Source of the DNA: Paenibacillus ottowii
GTDB taxonomy: Bacteria > Bacillota > Bacilli > Paenibacillales > Paenibacillaceae
Direction of reading: 5' to 3'
NCBI RefSeq assembly: GCF_006874425.1
Contig: NZ_VIJZ01000004.1
Location: 186,001-250,000 of the forward strand
Length of the DNA: 64,000 nt
Positions 27,181-35,296 of this stretch are shown one piece after another. Under the pieces are notes generated by a model, which was given only the letters and a program-made list of their open reading frames with translations, was not told the DNA's origin and ran no database searches. Made by a program: the position numbers and the translations under genes. Each line of letters begins with the position of its first letter. Within the stretch, counting starts at the first letter, position 1.

Positions 27181-27753
27181 ATGGAAGTATTAAAGAAGCG
27201 AATTTTAGATGAAGGTGTGATTGCGTCGGATCAGGTGCTAAAGCTGGATGGATTGCTTAATCACCAGGTTGATCCAGAGCTGACAATGGAAATGGGACGA
27301 GAGTTCGCAGCCCGTTTTCGGGAAGAGAAAATCACCAGAGTAGTGACCGTGGAATCCTCAGGCATTGCCATCGGGTTTGCGACAGCGTTGGAGTTGGGTG
27401 TACCGTTGGTATTTGCTCGTCGTAAAAAGACTTTATTAGCTGATCCAGATGCGCTGTGTGAGCGTGTGCCTTCGTTTACGAAAGGTATTGTTACAGATAT
27501 TATGTTGTCTCGTCAATTTATTCATGAACATGATCGTGTTTTGTTCATTGATGATATTATTGCTAATGGCGATGCAGCTCGAGGTATGGTTAAAATTATT
27601 CAACGCTCTGGGGCGGAGTTGGTTGGATTCGGAGTTGCGGTTGAAAAAATGTTTCAGGCAGGAGCGAGAACCATCCGTGAGCAGGGCATCCGTGTCGAAT
27701 CATTGGTTAAAATTTCGTCCTTGGCTGATGGTAAAATAGAGTTTGCTGAATAG
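27181..27753 (+). CDS. xpt: Xanthine phosphoribosyltransferase
   Basis: Salvages xanthine to XMP using PRPP. The 190-residue product aligns with B. subtilis Xpt over its length: MEVLKKRILDEG, LNHQVDPELTMEMG, TVESSGIAIGFA and the PRPP loop VLFIDDIIANGDAA. Start ATG 27181 follows GGGAGGT; the ORF extends in frame to 27139. Bacillus xpt is usually preceded by a guanine riboswitch. The 85-bp gap to the DedA gene here is too short and shows no such motif. Confidence 0.92.
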   Translation: MEVLKKRILDEGVIASDQVLKLDGLLNHQVDPELTMEMGREFAARFREEKITRVVTVESSGIAIGFATALELGVPLVFARRKKTLLADPDALCERVPSFTKGIVTDIMLSRQFIHEHDRVLFIDDIIANGDAARGMVKIIQRSGAELVGFGVAVEKMFQAGARTIREQGIRVESLVKISSLADGKIEFAE

Positions 27754-27795
27754 TAACATTTCGAGACTCCGGATCCTTATTTCTAATAATAACCT

Positions 27796-27823
27796 TTGCA
27801 TGAGCATCAATTTCGCTTATAAT
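27796..27823 (+). promoter_or_regulatory. Promoter of the 114-residue unknown gene
   Basis: TTGCAT (27796-27801) and TATAAT (27818-27823) with a 16-bp spacer, about 30 bp before the ribosome site. Confidence 0.65.
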
Positions 27824-27854
27824 ATAGATAAGGTTTGGGAGAGGAGGCAGCAAC

Positions 27855-28199
27855 ATGGGGAATGAACAATTGACCGAACAGTTTTTTCTGGAAAAACTGG
27901 CAGCGGCTAAAGTGCATTTTGAACGCGCCTTGGATTGTAAGCATACGGAATTCGACGATTTGTATCCCTATATGATTGAACATCCTCAGTTTTTTTGGTA
28001 TAAACGCTATGTAGCCTGGTCTGAGTTGTTGACATTGGTTAACCTATGCGAAGAATTGTCCTTCTCTTGGAAAGAAGAATTTACTGCTCACCAAGTGGAG
28101 TATGTAGAACAGCGAGTGTTGTCTGCACAAGTGCTGGACTTCTGGTACGAGAAGAACGATACAAAAGAACATGACCACAGTGTAAATCAGTCGGGATAA
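27855..28199 (+). CDS. Unknown soluble protein, 114 aa
   Basis: I do not recognise the family. The product is acidic, rich in aromatic residues (YKRYVAWSELL, FSWKEEF) and predicted helical, without a signal peptide or membrane segment. A strong ribosome site (GAGGAGG) precedes ATG 27855, a promoter is visible upstream and a terminator follows, so it is a true stand-alone gene. Confidence 0.75.
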   Translation: MGNEQLTEQFFLEKLAAAKVHFERALDCKHTEFDDLYPYMIEHPQFFWYKRYVAWSELLTLVNLCEELSFSWKEEFTAHQVEYVEQRVLSAQVLDFWYEKNDTKEHDHSVNQSG

Positions 28200-28238
28200 T
28201 TTGTTGCTCTGTTGGCAATCCATATAAGTAGTAAGAGG

Positions 28239-28275
28239 AAAGAGACCTAAATGATTTATTTAGGTCTCTTTTTAA
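28239..28275 (+). terminator. Terminator after the 114-residue unknown gene
   Basis: A perfect 14-bp stem (28239-28252 with 28258-28271), 5-nt loop, then a T run. Confidence 0.92.
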
Positions 28276-28337
28276 ACTTTTTGTCTGCTATCAATTATGA
28301 CCGTTGTGCTGAAAAAATGGATAAGGAGGGAACATGG

Positions 28338-28559
28338 ATGATAATGGACGAAGAATTGGATGCTTATCGACTCTCCGGTGAAAAGGTACGCGTCGTACGC
28401 GATGGATTGGAGTCCAACGATGTGGTTGGCATTGTATTGGCCTGGGATGATGAACAAGTGCTTATTCGCCGTCAAAATCGACGCGTAGTCAAGTTGGATC
28501 GCAGCTATACATACCAGCCGTTCAGCGAGCCGCGTCACAATCCGGTAGATCTGGATTAA
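28338..28559 (+). CDS. Small unknown protein, 73 aa
   Basis: A short soluble protein that is not recognised. ATG 28338 lies 7 bases after AGGAGGG (28324-28330). The upstream part of the ORF (from 28251) falls inside the preceding terminator and is not coding. The sequence suggests a small beta barrel: EKVRVVRDG, then VGIVLAWDDEQVLIRRQNRRVVKLD. The C-terminus is flexible. Confidence 0.65.
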   Translation: MIMDEELDAYRLSGEKVRVVRDGLESNDVVGIVLAWDDEQVLIRRQNRRVVKLDRSYTYQPFSEPRHNPVDLD

Positions 28560-28666
28560 GACGAGATCGACATAGGGATTGGATAAAAAACGGGGCGTTC
28601 ATTAGGCATACAGCAACTCTAAACCGGACACAGTAATAAAGGAAAACTCAACAGAGAGGGCGTGCT

Positions 28667-29002
28667 GTGTCAATGACGGTTATGGATGAAAAAGTACACG
28701 CATACAAGGATCAAATCAGCCATTTGGAAGATAAGTTGCCCGAGGTAGTTCATGCTTATCATCGTTTTACTGGAGAATGCTTTCAAGCCGGCAGTCTAGA
28801 TGAAAAAACTAAGCAACTGATTGCGCTAGGTATTGGCTTATTTGCCAATAATGAGGTGTGCACGTTTTATCATGTTAATGAGGCTCGCTCTAAAGGAGCC
28901 AGTGATCAGGAGATTATGGAGGCCGTTGCTGTAGCTGCTGCAGTTGGTGGAGGACATGCTCTAAGCCAAGGTGTTACGCGTGTACAGAAGGCGCTGCATT
29001 AA
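28667..29002 (+). CDS. Carboxymuconolactone decarboxylase/AhpD-like protein
   Basis: A 111-residue all-helical protein of the CMD family. The core ALGIGLFANNEVCTFYHVNEA contains one Cys and the His expected in the AhpD-type active site, but only a single Cys (CxxxH), not the CxxC pair of AhpD itself. GTG 28667 follows GAGAGGG; ATG 28673 is an alternative. A substrate cannot be given. Confidence 0.8.
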   Translation: MSMTVMDEKVHAYKDQISHLEDKLPEVVHAYHRFTGECFQAGSLDEKTKQLIALGIGLFANNEVCTFYHVNEARSKGASDQEIMEAVAVAAAVGGGHALSQGVTRVQKALH

Positions 29003-29075
29003 AGCGAATTATTCAAACAGATATATTCTTACTCGTAATAACAAACATAGACTGGCCTGAACATGATCGTTATGG

Positions 29076-29121
29076 AAAGAAGCTTCCGAGCACAGTTGGT
29101 GCCTGCGGAAGCTTCTTTTTG
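29076..29121. terminator. Terminator between CMD-like gene and converging unknown gene
   Basis: Stem AAGAAGCTTCCG/CGGAAGCTTCTT followed by TTTTT on the plus strand. Confidence 0.9.
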
Positions 29122-29136
29122 CGTGTAGTGCGGGGA

Positions 29137-29670
29137 TTATGCTCTTTTGCTTGCAGCAAAAGCAGTAGGACGAGAGGAGTTATGCTTATAGGCAGAAGAG
29201 GATGTAACCCAGCTTCGCCCAACAACGCGTAGGGGTTTAGAGGTTGAGTTATTTGGTTCGGGGCGATATTTCTCGGGTAAAGGAAGGGCAGCTGTATGAG
29301 GCATGGAGGTAGTGAGCCCGAGATAAGCTCGCATTCGTTCATACATTTCTTTGCGGAATGCGGGCATAGGCATACTGAACTGCTCTTTAGCGCCTTTATA
29401 TATATAGGTGGCGTAAACGCCGGAGTGGTTTTGTTGTATGTCTAGAACACGAATCTGATACTTCTTAAATTCATGTTTAATTTCAGATAGCAGGATTCCG
29501 GTACGATCTATTCCTGCGTTAACCATTTCGACATAAAGATCAGGAGTTTTTAGCACGCCGCTTTCCTCAAGAATGAGACTGTCCCGCTCAAACACTTTTT
29601 GAATAAAGGTAAGAAGCAGATAACTTTTCACAAGAGAGCATTGATGCTGGGTAGTATCTGAAGAGATCAT
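29137..29670 (-). CDS. Unknown cytoplasmic protein, 177 aa
   Basis: Not recognised. The first 115 residues look globular (helix-rich, then strands around YQIRVLDIQQNHSGVYATYIYKG). The last 60 residues are low-complexity and basic (PRPEPNN..., SSAYKHNSSRP). No signal peptide. Start ATG 29670 has GGCGGTGA at a good distance; ATG 29676 is too close to it. It is monocistronic. Confidence 0.65.
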   Translation of the reverse strand: MISSDTTQHQCSLVKSYLLLTFIQKVFERDSLILEESGVLKTPDLYVEMVNAGIDRTGILLSEIKHEFKKYQIRVLDIQQNHSGVYATYIYKGAKEQFSMPMPAFRKEMYERMRAYLGLTTSMPHTAALPLPEKYRPEPNNSTSKPLRVVGRSWVTSSSAYKHNSSRPTAFAASKRA

Positions 29671-29799
29671 TACCATTCACCGCCTTAGGAAAATGTGATG
29701 ATAATTCATAGTCATCGAAGTGAAGGAACCTATGTTCTCAGGAACTTATGTTCTTATATTAATGTATTATTCCTTTTTTATCAAGGATAAATAAAAGGT

Positions 29800-29828
29800 T
29801 TGACAACTTTATATGATCATGGTATGAT
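29800..29828 (+). promoter_or_regulatory. Promoter of tRNA-Leu
   Basis: TTGACA (29800-29805) and TATGAT (29823-29828) with a 17-bp spacer, a near-consensus sigma-A promoter about 50 bp ahead of the tRNA. Confidence 0.85.
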
Positions 29829-29877
29829 CTATCTTGTCGCTAAGAAATTAATTTTTCGAGGTATACATCAAATATAT

Positions 29878-29962
<85 letters not shown>

Positions 29963-29970
29963 TCCATTAG

Positions 29971-30020
29971 AAAAAGGTTTATAGAATTGCTCTTGTAGCA
30001 CTTCTATAAACCTTTTCTTA
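29971..30020 (+). terminator. Terminator after tRNA-Leu
   Basis: A perfect 15-bp stem (29972-29986 with 30002-30016) followed by a T-rich end. Confidence 0.9.
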
Positions 30021-30172
30021 TATTTCGGGATGCCAATTTACCAGCAAGGATTTCAATATAAGAACTTGAACTTTATTCAAGTATATAAACAATTCTTTTA
30101 TAAGTTTATCTTTTAAGATATGATTGGATATAACGCATTTCATGATGAAGCTATTGAAAGGTTGGATAAAAG

Positions 30173-30685
30173 ATGGAGAAAGCAACTTTTGCCGGTGGAT
30201 GCTTTTGGTGTATGGTGACTCCGTTCGAAGAGCAGCCGGGCATTCATAGTATTGTCTCAGGGTACACTGGAGGGACGATTCCCGATCCAACCTATGAACA
30301 GGTTAAAACAGGAACGACAGGTCATTACGAAGTGGTGCAGATTACATTTGAGCCTGAGCTGTTTCCTTATGAAAAGCTGCTTGAATTGTATTGGCCACAA
30401 ACAGACCCTACTGATGAAGAAGGACAATTTCAGGACCGGGGCACACAGTATAAACCCGCTATTTTTTATCATACGGAGCAGCAACGGGACCTGGCGCAAC
30501 AGTCCAAGGAACAGTTGGCGCAAAGCGGACGCTTTGATAAGCCGATTGTTACGGAAATTCTTCCGGTTACGATTTTTTATCCGGCAGAGGATTATCATCA
30601 AGATTATCATAAGAAGAATGTAAAGCATTATAAGGAAGATCGAGCACAATCTGGTCGTGATGAATTTATCGACAAGAATTGGTAA
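30173..30685 (+). CDS. msrA: Peptide methionine-S-sulfoxide reductase
   Basis: Repairs oxidised methionine (S-sulfoxide) in proteins. The catalytic motif AGGCFWCM has Cys10 and Cys13; [10 protein letters not shown] and the [15 protein letters not shown] end are characteristic. At 170 residues it is an MsrA-only protein, not fused to MsrB. A ribosome site AAAGG lies ahead of ATG 30173. It is monocistronic with a terminator. Confidence 0.95.
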   Translation: MEKATFAGGCFWCMVTPFEEQPGIHSIVSGYTGGTIPDPTYEQVKTGTTGHYEVVQITFEPELFPYEKLLELYWPQTDPTDEEGQFQDRGTQYKPAIFYHTEQQRDLAQQSKEQLAQSGRFDKPIVTEILPVTIFYPAEDYHQDYHKKNVKHYKEDRAQSGRDEFIDKNW

Positions 30686-30715
30686 TCTGCTTGGATATCC
30701 GTTATTACCCACGAC

Positions 30716-30755
30716 AAAGGCAGATCGGGGATCATCCCTGAGTCTGCCTTATACA
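30716..30755 (+). terminator. Terminator after msrA
   Basis: Stem AAGGCAGA...TCTGCCTT with inner GGGAT/ATCCC pairs and a weak A/T tail. Confidence 0.7.
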
Positions 30756-30811
30756 TATTTAGACGAGGTTACTCACACAATGAAGGGACAGAGAAGGAGG
30801 CTGACCCGCAA

Positions 30812-31747
30812 ATGAGTACACGACGGAAGTTACAGATTAGAAATCTAATAAAAAAGGCCTTAAAGGCATCACGCAGACAAAAGGAGCCATCTTGTGCGCT
30901 TATACGCTTTGGGTGCTCTAGAATACAAAAAATTGTAGTACTTTGTATTTCAGTTTGTATGCTATTTATGGTCTGTAGAACTGCTGTCGCTGAAGCAATT
31001 GACCAGCAAAATGAGCCGCAAAAGAAAGTTGCCGTTATTATTGACGACTTAGGAAACAATATGAAAGGGACAAAGGAGATTTTAAACTTACCCGTTAAAA
31101 TCACCGTTGCTGTAATGCCCTTCTTGCCTACAACCAAGCAGGACGCTATGGAAGCGCATAAGCGTGGTCATGATGTTATCGTTCATCTGCCGATGGAACC
31201 AAAGCAGGGCAGACCTGAATGGCTTGGACCTGGAGCGATCAAGGCTAATATGACGGATGAAGAAGTACGCGCCAAGGTGACGGAAGCAATTAAGGATGTT
31301 CCTTATGCCATAGGAATGAATAATCACATGGGCTCCAAGGTCACCTCAGACAAGCGTATTATGTCCGTTGTGCTTGATGTGTGTAAGGAACACGGACTAT
31401 TTTTTGTGGATAGCCGTACCAATTATTGGTCAGTGGTGCCTGAACTTGCAGCTAAAAAGGGAATGCCCCCAGTGCGAAATGATATTTTTTTGGATGATGT
31501 TCATACTATCGCCCATGTGCAGCGACAACTTGCCAAAGTGGTTGAATGGTTGGCTGAGCACGACACCTGTGTAACGATTGGTCATGTCGGCGGAGCAGGC
31601 TTGAAAACCTCTTCAGGACTTCATTTATCGGTTCCCAAATTAAAGGAGCATGCTCAGTTTGTTGGCATTAGCGATCTGGTGCGTGATGTATGGGGATGGA
31701 CAGGTGATCCAGCCACTAATACTACCATACCGTCAGATGCGCAATAA
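30812..31747 (+). CDS. Divergent polysaccharide deacetylase (YibQ-type)
   Basis: A 311-residue protein of the divergent polysaccharide deacetylase family. A basic N-terminus and one membrane segment (about residues 41-62) act as anchor or signal. The NodB-like domain follows: VAVIIDDLGNN (Asp pair), VIVHLPMEP, and MNNHMGSKVTSD. The enzyme probably acts on cell-wall or surface glycans. The ribosome site is AAGGAGG. The last 26 bp overlap the converging amidase gene, also a wall enzyme. Confidence 0.88.
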   Translation: MSTRRKLQIRNLIKKALKASRRQKEPSCALIRFGCSRIQKIVVLCISVCMLFMVCRTAVAEAIDQQNEPQKKVAVIIDDLGNNMKGTKEILNLPVKITVAVMPFLPTTKQDAMEAHKRGHDVIVHLPMEPKQGRPEWLGPGAIKANMTDEEVRAKVTEAIKDVPYAIGMNNHMGSKVTSDKRIMSVVLDVCKEHGLFFVDSRTNYWSVVPELAAKKGMPPVRNDIFLDDVHTIAHVQRQLAKVVEWLAEHDTCVTIGHVGGAGLKTSSGLHLSVPKLKEHAQFVGISDLVRDVWGWTGDPATNTTIPSDAQ

Positions 31748-32477
31748 TGCCTTCGGCAATAGCTTCAGCAATGTTTTTTTGACCAGGATCACCGGAAAGC
31801 ATGGTTCTGTCCTGTTCGTTGCTGATAAATCCGGTTTCCACAATGACCGCAGGATGCTCAATTTTATTCAGGAGATAAAAGGGTTTTCCGTACATGGTTC
31901 CTCTATTCATGCAAAACAAGCGGTTTAGTGAATGCTGAATCCGTTCTGCCAACAGGTAGCTGCTGCCCTCATCCTGATAAAGCACAATGGGACCGCGTTT
32001 TTTAGATTGTTTGGCCCAATTGACATGCAGGCTTACAACCAAAGCAGTGGGAAGTTGCTCCGTTAAGCTTTTGCGTTGGGCAAGGTCTTTAAGATGCCGG
32101 GATTTAGACTTCAACCAACGGTTATCATCACTTAATGCGTAGTCCTTATCCCGATTGAGAACAGCAGGGTAACCCTGGGAACGTAGAATCAAGTATAGCT
32201 TTTGAGCAATAGCAAGATTAATATCTTTTTCCAGAAGTCCTTTATGACTTGTTCCACCATCCACACCGCCATGACCTACATCAATCAGGACCACGGGCTT
32301 GGCAAAAGCGTGATAGGAACGGTTAAAGGGGCTTTCTGTATGTTTGTTTGATTGGGTACCTTTTTCGTCAGGATGCATAGTTGCATAAGCGATAGGGGCA
32401 AGTACAGAACTACTAAGGATGCAAAGGCTCAACCCTAGAACGGTCAACCATATCCTGTTTAACTTTTTATTCAACAT
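31722..32477 (-). CDS. N-acetylmuramoyl-L-alanine amidase (CwlD-like)
   Basis: Cleaves the amide bond between muramic acid and the peptide stem of peptidoglycan. The 251-residue product has an N-terminal signal/anchor (residues 8-30) and an Amidase_3 domain: IDVGHGGVDGG (zinc His), LLEKDINLAIA (zinc Glu), VVSLHVNW (zinc His) and VIVETGFISN (catalytic Glu). The domain order and size resemble CwlD of spore germination, but no gerD or sporulation signal is seen. ATG 32477 follows GGAGGA; the longer ORF to 32546 lacks a ribosome site. It overlaps the deacetylase gene tail to tail. Confidence 0.9.
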   Translation of the reverse strand: MLNKKLNRIWLTVLGLSLCILSSSVLAPIAYATMHPDEKGTQSNKHTESPFNRSYHAFAKPVVLIDVGHGGVDGGTSHKGLLEKDINLAIAQKLYLILRSQGYPAVLNRDKDYALSDDNRWLKSKSRHLKDLAQRKSLTEQLPTALVVSLHVNWAKQSKKRGPIVLYQDEGSSYLLAERIQHSLNRLFCMNRGTMYGKPFYLLNKIEHPAVIVETGFISNEQDRTMLSGDPGQKNIAEAIAEGIIAHLTVW

Positions 32478-32641
32478 ATTATATTCCTCCAGTGGACGAA
32501 TTAATTGACGTAGTGCCTTTAAACATAAGTAGCCTTGAGCTAGCACAAATATTTAAAAATAGTATGTTCCATTTAAGGGAAACCATACGTAGTTCTTTCC
32601 ACAGGGGTTAAAGCCGTGGAAAATGTACAAGCTAGTACTAC

Positions 32642-32701
32642 CTGCACCTAACGTGTTATCGGGATATTTCCAAGCACAGTGATCGAAAAGGGTAGGTGCA
32701 G
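32642..32701. promoter_or_regulatory. Hairpin-forming leader just before yqzE
   Basis: A perfect 9-bp inverted repeat, CTGCACCTA (32642-32650) and TAGGTGCAG (32693-32701), encloses 42 bases and ends two bases before the ribosome site GGAGGAGG of yqzE. A second small repeat TTTCCAC/GTGGAAA lies at 32596-32622. The function is unknown. Confidence 0.4.
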
Positions 32702-32721
32702 ATGGAGGAGGTTTATGGAGG

Positions 32722-32907
32722 ATGGCGAAGAGTGACGAGCTGGTGACGTATATAACACAGCGGATTGTACGTTATATGGAAACGCCGCGCGATGTTCGAC
32801 GCAGCCAAAAGCAAGCCAAGGAGCCGTGGGTGAGCAAATGGTTTGGCATGTTGCCTCTCGCCTTCAAAATGTGGATAAAATCCGCGCGCAGAGAGCGAAG
32901 AGAGTAA
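32722..32907 (+). CDS. yqzE: YqzE family protein
   Basis: A 61-residue basic protein matching the YqzE family: an N-terminal helical part (YITQRIVRYMETPRDVRRSQKQAKEP, in two pieces) and the conserved WFGMLPLAFKMWIK. Its function is unknown; in Bacillus it lies at the end of the comG competence operon. Here no comG genes are adjacent, but yqhG and yqhH, which are also near comG in Bacillus, follow 1.4 kb later. ATG 32722 has GGAGGAGG at 32704-32711. Confidence 0.82.
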   Translation: MAKSDELVTYITQRIVRYMETPRDVRRSQKQAKEPWVSKWFGMLPLAFKMWIKSARRERRE

Positions 32908-32919
32908 CGTAAACACGCC

Positions 32920-32968
32920 AAAGAGACCACAAGAGGCATGGGAGAATGCCATTTGAGGTCTCTTTTTA
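32920..32968. terminator. Terminator after yqzE
   Basis: Stem AAAGAGACC/GGTCTCTTT with an inner GGCAT/ATGCC hairpin and a T run. Confidence 0.88.
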
Positions 32969-33030
32969 ATTTGTTATAAAGATAAATTAAAATACATTTC
33001 ATTGTTACTAAAATAACTGAAATACTAAGA

Positions 33031-34086
33031 TTATAAGTGCAGAAATTCGCCATGGGACAACAATCTTTGTAGTGGTACAAATCGGGAAAGACCATTGTGG
33101 TAGGTCAATGCATATAAAATGGGTTCGGACGGATGATCCGGAGATATCCAAGCTTGATACCCGCTAATGGATAAGGGTCCTCCAAAAGCAAAATTGATAC
33201 TTGTGGCAGAAAAAATCATACGCTGTGAATTACTGAGTATGTCCATAAATTGGCTTGTGTTGTGGATGGAAAGTTTATGCTTAGGTTGAAGCCAACCCAG
33301 ATCATCATAGGGATCGAAAGGTTCAGACGACACAGTAACTGCTTGTGCCTGAGTTTTCAAAAAGGGTATAGATAAAGAAATCGCGTTGTTCTGGAGCTTA
33401 TGCTTCCAGCTCCCATCTGCTACTTCTACAGGTAGTGGATCGCCAGTAACAGCATCAATACCTATTTGGCTACCCGTTGAGGAACGTACCAGCCAGTAGG
33501 CTAACAGAGGTTCCTCATACATAGGTGTAATTTGTAGCTTGTCGGTAGAAGAAAATTCGGTTTCTGTAAGGGTTTTAAGGGATTGACGAAGTACATCCAT
33601 ACTGTAAGGTCCGCCAGGTCCATTCCCGTATTCGTTGAGTTGATAAGCGCCGTTCGAGTCGGATCCGATAATTAGATAGCCGATGTATTCTCCAGCATGG
33701 TTTACCTGAACAAGCCAGCTATGGGTTCCGGGTCCGAGCGGATGGTAGCTAAGCTCAGCATCTTTCCAAGAAGCAAAAGGGGGCTGCGACGATAGAGATT
33801 GTACGGTGTCGGTCGCTGTTTGTTTTACCTCGTCAGGCACCCCTTGCTGCTGAGTAGGAGGTTTTGATGAAACGTCACCTGGGGAAACGGGAGGAACAAC
33901 AGGACTCATGGATTCCGTTGATGGAACCTGGAAGCTTTCGTTGTGGTTGGGTGCTGAACTTAAATTGTTTTCTTGAACGGCTGAGGGGGCCGCATGAATG
34001 GAAGCGAATGGACAGACTGCGGACAGACTGATCAGGACAGCTGCGATCATACCTACGCTATAGTGTCCGGAATGATTTTTGTTCAA
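33031..34086 (-). CDS. Secreted protein of unknown function
   Basis: A 351-residue exported protein. The signal peptide is NKNHSGHYSVGMIAAV to about FASIHA-AP. A Pro/Ser/Gln-rich linker (residues 35-90) follows, then a globular region of about 250 residues. I do not recognise the domain. Some stretches, HSWLVQVNHAGEYIGYLIIG and IGIDAVTGDPLPV, recall the beta-sheet repeats seen near peptidase propeptide (PepSY-like) proteins, but this is weak. Start TTG 34086 follows AAAGGTGG. Confidence 0.7.
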   Translation of the reverse strand: MNKNHSGHYSVGMIAAVLISLSAVCPFASIHAAPSAVQENNLSSAPNHNESFQVPSTESMSPVVPPVSPGDVSSKPPTQQQGVPDEVKQTATDTVQSLSSQPPFASWKDAELSYHPLGPGTHSWLVQVNHAGEYIGYLIIGSDSNGAYQLNEYGNGPGGPYSMDVLRQSLKTLTETEFSSTDKLQITPMYEEPLLAYWLVRSSTGSQIGIDAVTGDPLPVEVADGSWKHKLQNNAISLSIPFLKTQAQAVTVSSEPFDPYDDLGWLQPKHKLSIHNTSQFMDILSNSQRMIFSATSINFAFGGPLSISGYQAWISPDHPSEPILYALTYHNGLSRFVPLQRLLSHGEFLHL

Positions 34087-34306
34087 TGGAATCCACCTTT
34101 CTGTCGGATGGCTTGCCGACGGAGGCATTCTTTTTTATTAGCATACAGCCTGTCCGATGAAAAGACTGCTGCACTCTGTCGGCGCAACTGTCGTATCCAG
34201 GTTCGCTTTTTGCTGTCGATACATAGGGGACAGGCTTGACCATACTTGTGGTTTCAGCAGCGGAAACTGGTGTAGGCTGAAGCAAGATGTTACAACTTGG
34301 CGACAT
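34058..34306 (-). CDS. Doubtful small ORF (82 aa) upstream of the secreted protein
   Basis: ATG 34306 is preceded by a perfect GGAGGG ribosome site with 8-base spacing. The frame runs 82 codons and overlaps the start of the secreted-protein gene by 29 bp. The product has no recognisable domain, signal or hydrophobic segment and unremarkable composition. The ribosome site is the only argument for it; it could be a leader that couples translation, or noise. Confidence 0.3.
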   Translation of the reverse strand: MSPSCNILLQPTPVSAAETTSMVKPVPYVSTAKSEPGYDSCADRVQQSFHRTGCMLIKKNASVGKPSDRKVDSIEQKSFRTL

Positions 34307-34343
34307 GTCTGCAACCCTCCTGCGAAGGAGCGTGAGATATCAG

Positions 34344-35294
34344 TTACCGCAGATGAAATATCCCGCAGTTAATGGCGGATACAAGTACCTTTGGCTCATA
34401 TTGCCATACCATTTCTTTACGGCGAGCTTGATGCTGTTCCAATACGGATTCTTTTTTATCCTCTTCCTCTTTTTCTTCCTTGATTAGATCATCGTAGTAG
34501 TGGTCAATAACCTCTAATTCCTCGCGTAATCGTTCCTTTGCCTGCTCAGCCCAACTATAATCTTGCTGTCGGAGCTGTTCAGTGAGATAGCTTTCAAGCG
34601 AGGCGGAAGCCTCAGACACAGATAGCTGTGCTGGCTGTACATGCATATTGCCTGCCAGCAGAGGGCTTAGCTGACGGGTTTCGAGTATAGTGCCAAAATC
34701 CGCTACAATAGTGCCACTTTTGAGTGAGATCCCTAGCCACTGAAGTTCCTCACGCTTCAAATCGCAGGCAAATTCGATCTTGTAGCAGACACTGAGCCAA
34801 GCTTCATAAACTACGGGAGAACGGGCAGACAACTGACGGGCATCAGGCTGCTCGAACAAATAAACATATTTCCCTCCATCCCGAGCAGCTTCAAAAATTT
34901 GATGCAGCCGGCGACTTCCGTATCGAAGCTCCTCCTGCATAATGCGGCCAGGCCCTAATTGCGGCAACGTCGGTACATGACCAAAGTACCGTCCCATGAC
35001 CTGATCTTGTGCAGCGTTGCCGGGTTCAGACGCTGGCGGGGTCTGAGCCGCTAAACGTTCCTGTTCCGTCCGATAGGCTTCCCCATCAAAGATGAATGTG
35101 AAGGACATCGTCTGCGCTGGAACGCCAGTACGCTCTACGTACCCCCAATAGTAGGGGCGGTTTGTTAAGGCTTTATCCGCCTCTGGAGATAGCTTGACAG
35201 TTACATGGTGGGGAGACCTCTCAATGATGCTGCACCCGGTAGCTTCCAGATAGGTGCGAACAAAACGCTGGACTTGCTGTGCATTCATAGTCAA
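34344..35294 (-). CDS. yqhG: YqhG family protein
   Basis: A 316-residue protein of the YqhG family, found in Bacilli next to the YqhH helicase; its function is unknown. It is soluble, with an N-terminal domain (VQRFVRTYLEATGCSIIERS), the WGYVERTG segment and a charged coiled-coil-like C-terminus (KEEKEEEDKKES). TTG 35294 has AAGGAGGT 8 bases upstream and begins 2 bp after the yqhH stop, so the two genes are coupled. Confidence 0.87.
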   Translation of the reverse strand: MTMNAQQVQRFVRTYLEATGCSIIERSPHHVTVKLSPEADKALTNRPYYWGYVERTGVPAQTMSFTFIFDGEAYRTEQERLAAQTPPASEPGNAAQDQVMGRYFGHVPTLPQLGPGRIMQEELRYGSRRLHQIFEAARDGGKYVYLFEQPDARQLSARSPVVYEAWLSVCYKIEFACDLKREELQWLGISLKSGTIVADFGTILETRQLSPLLAGNMHVQPAQLSVSEASASLESYLTEQLRQQDYSWAEQAKERLREELEVIDHYYDDLIKEEKEEEDKKESVLEQHQARRKEMVWQYEPKVLVSAINCGIFHLR

Positions 35295-35296
35295 GG

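Noticed and set aside
28251..28337. Hydrophobic N-terminal extension of the 73-residue protein.
   Set aside because: It is encoded by the arm of the preceding terminator; the real ribosome site is at 28324-28330.
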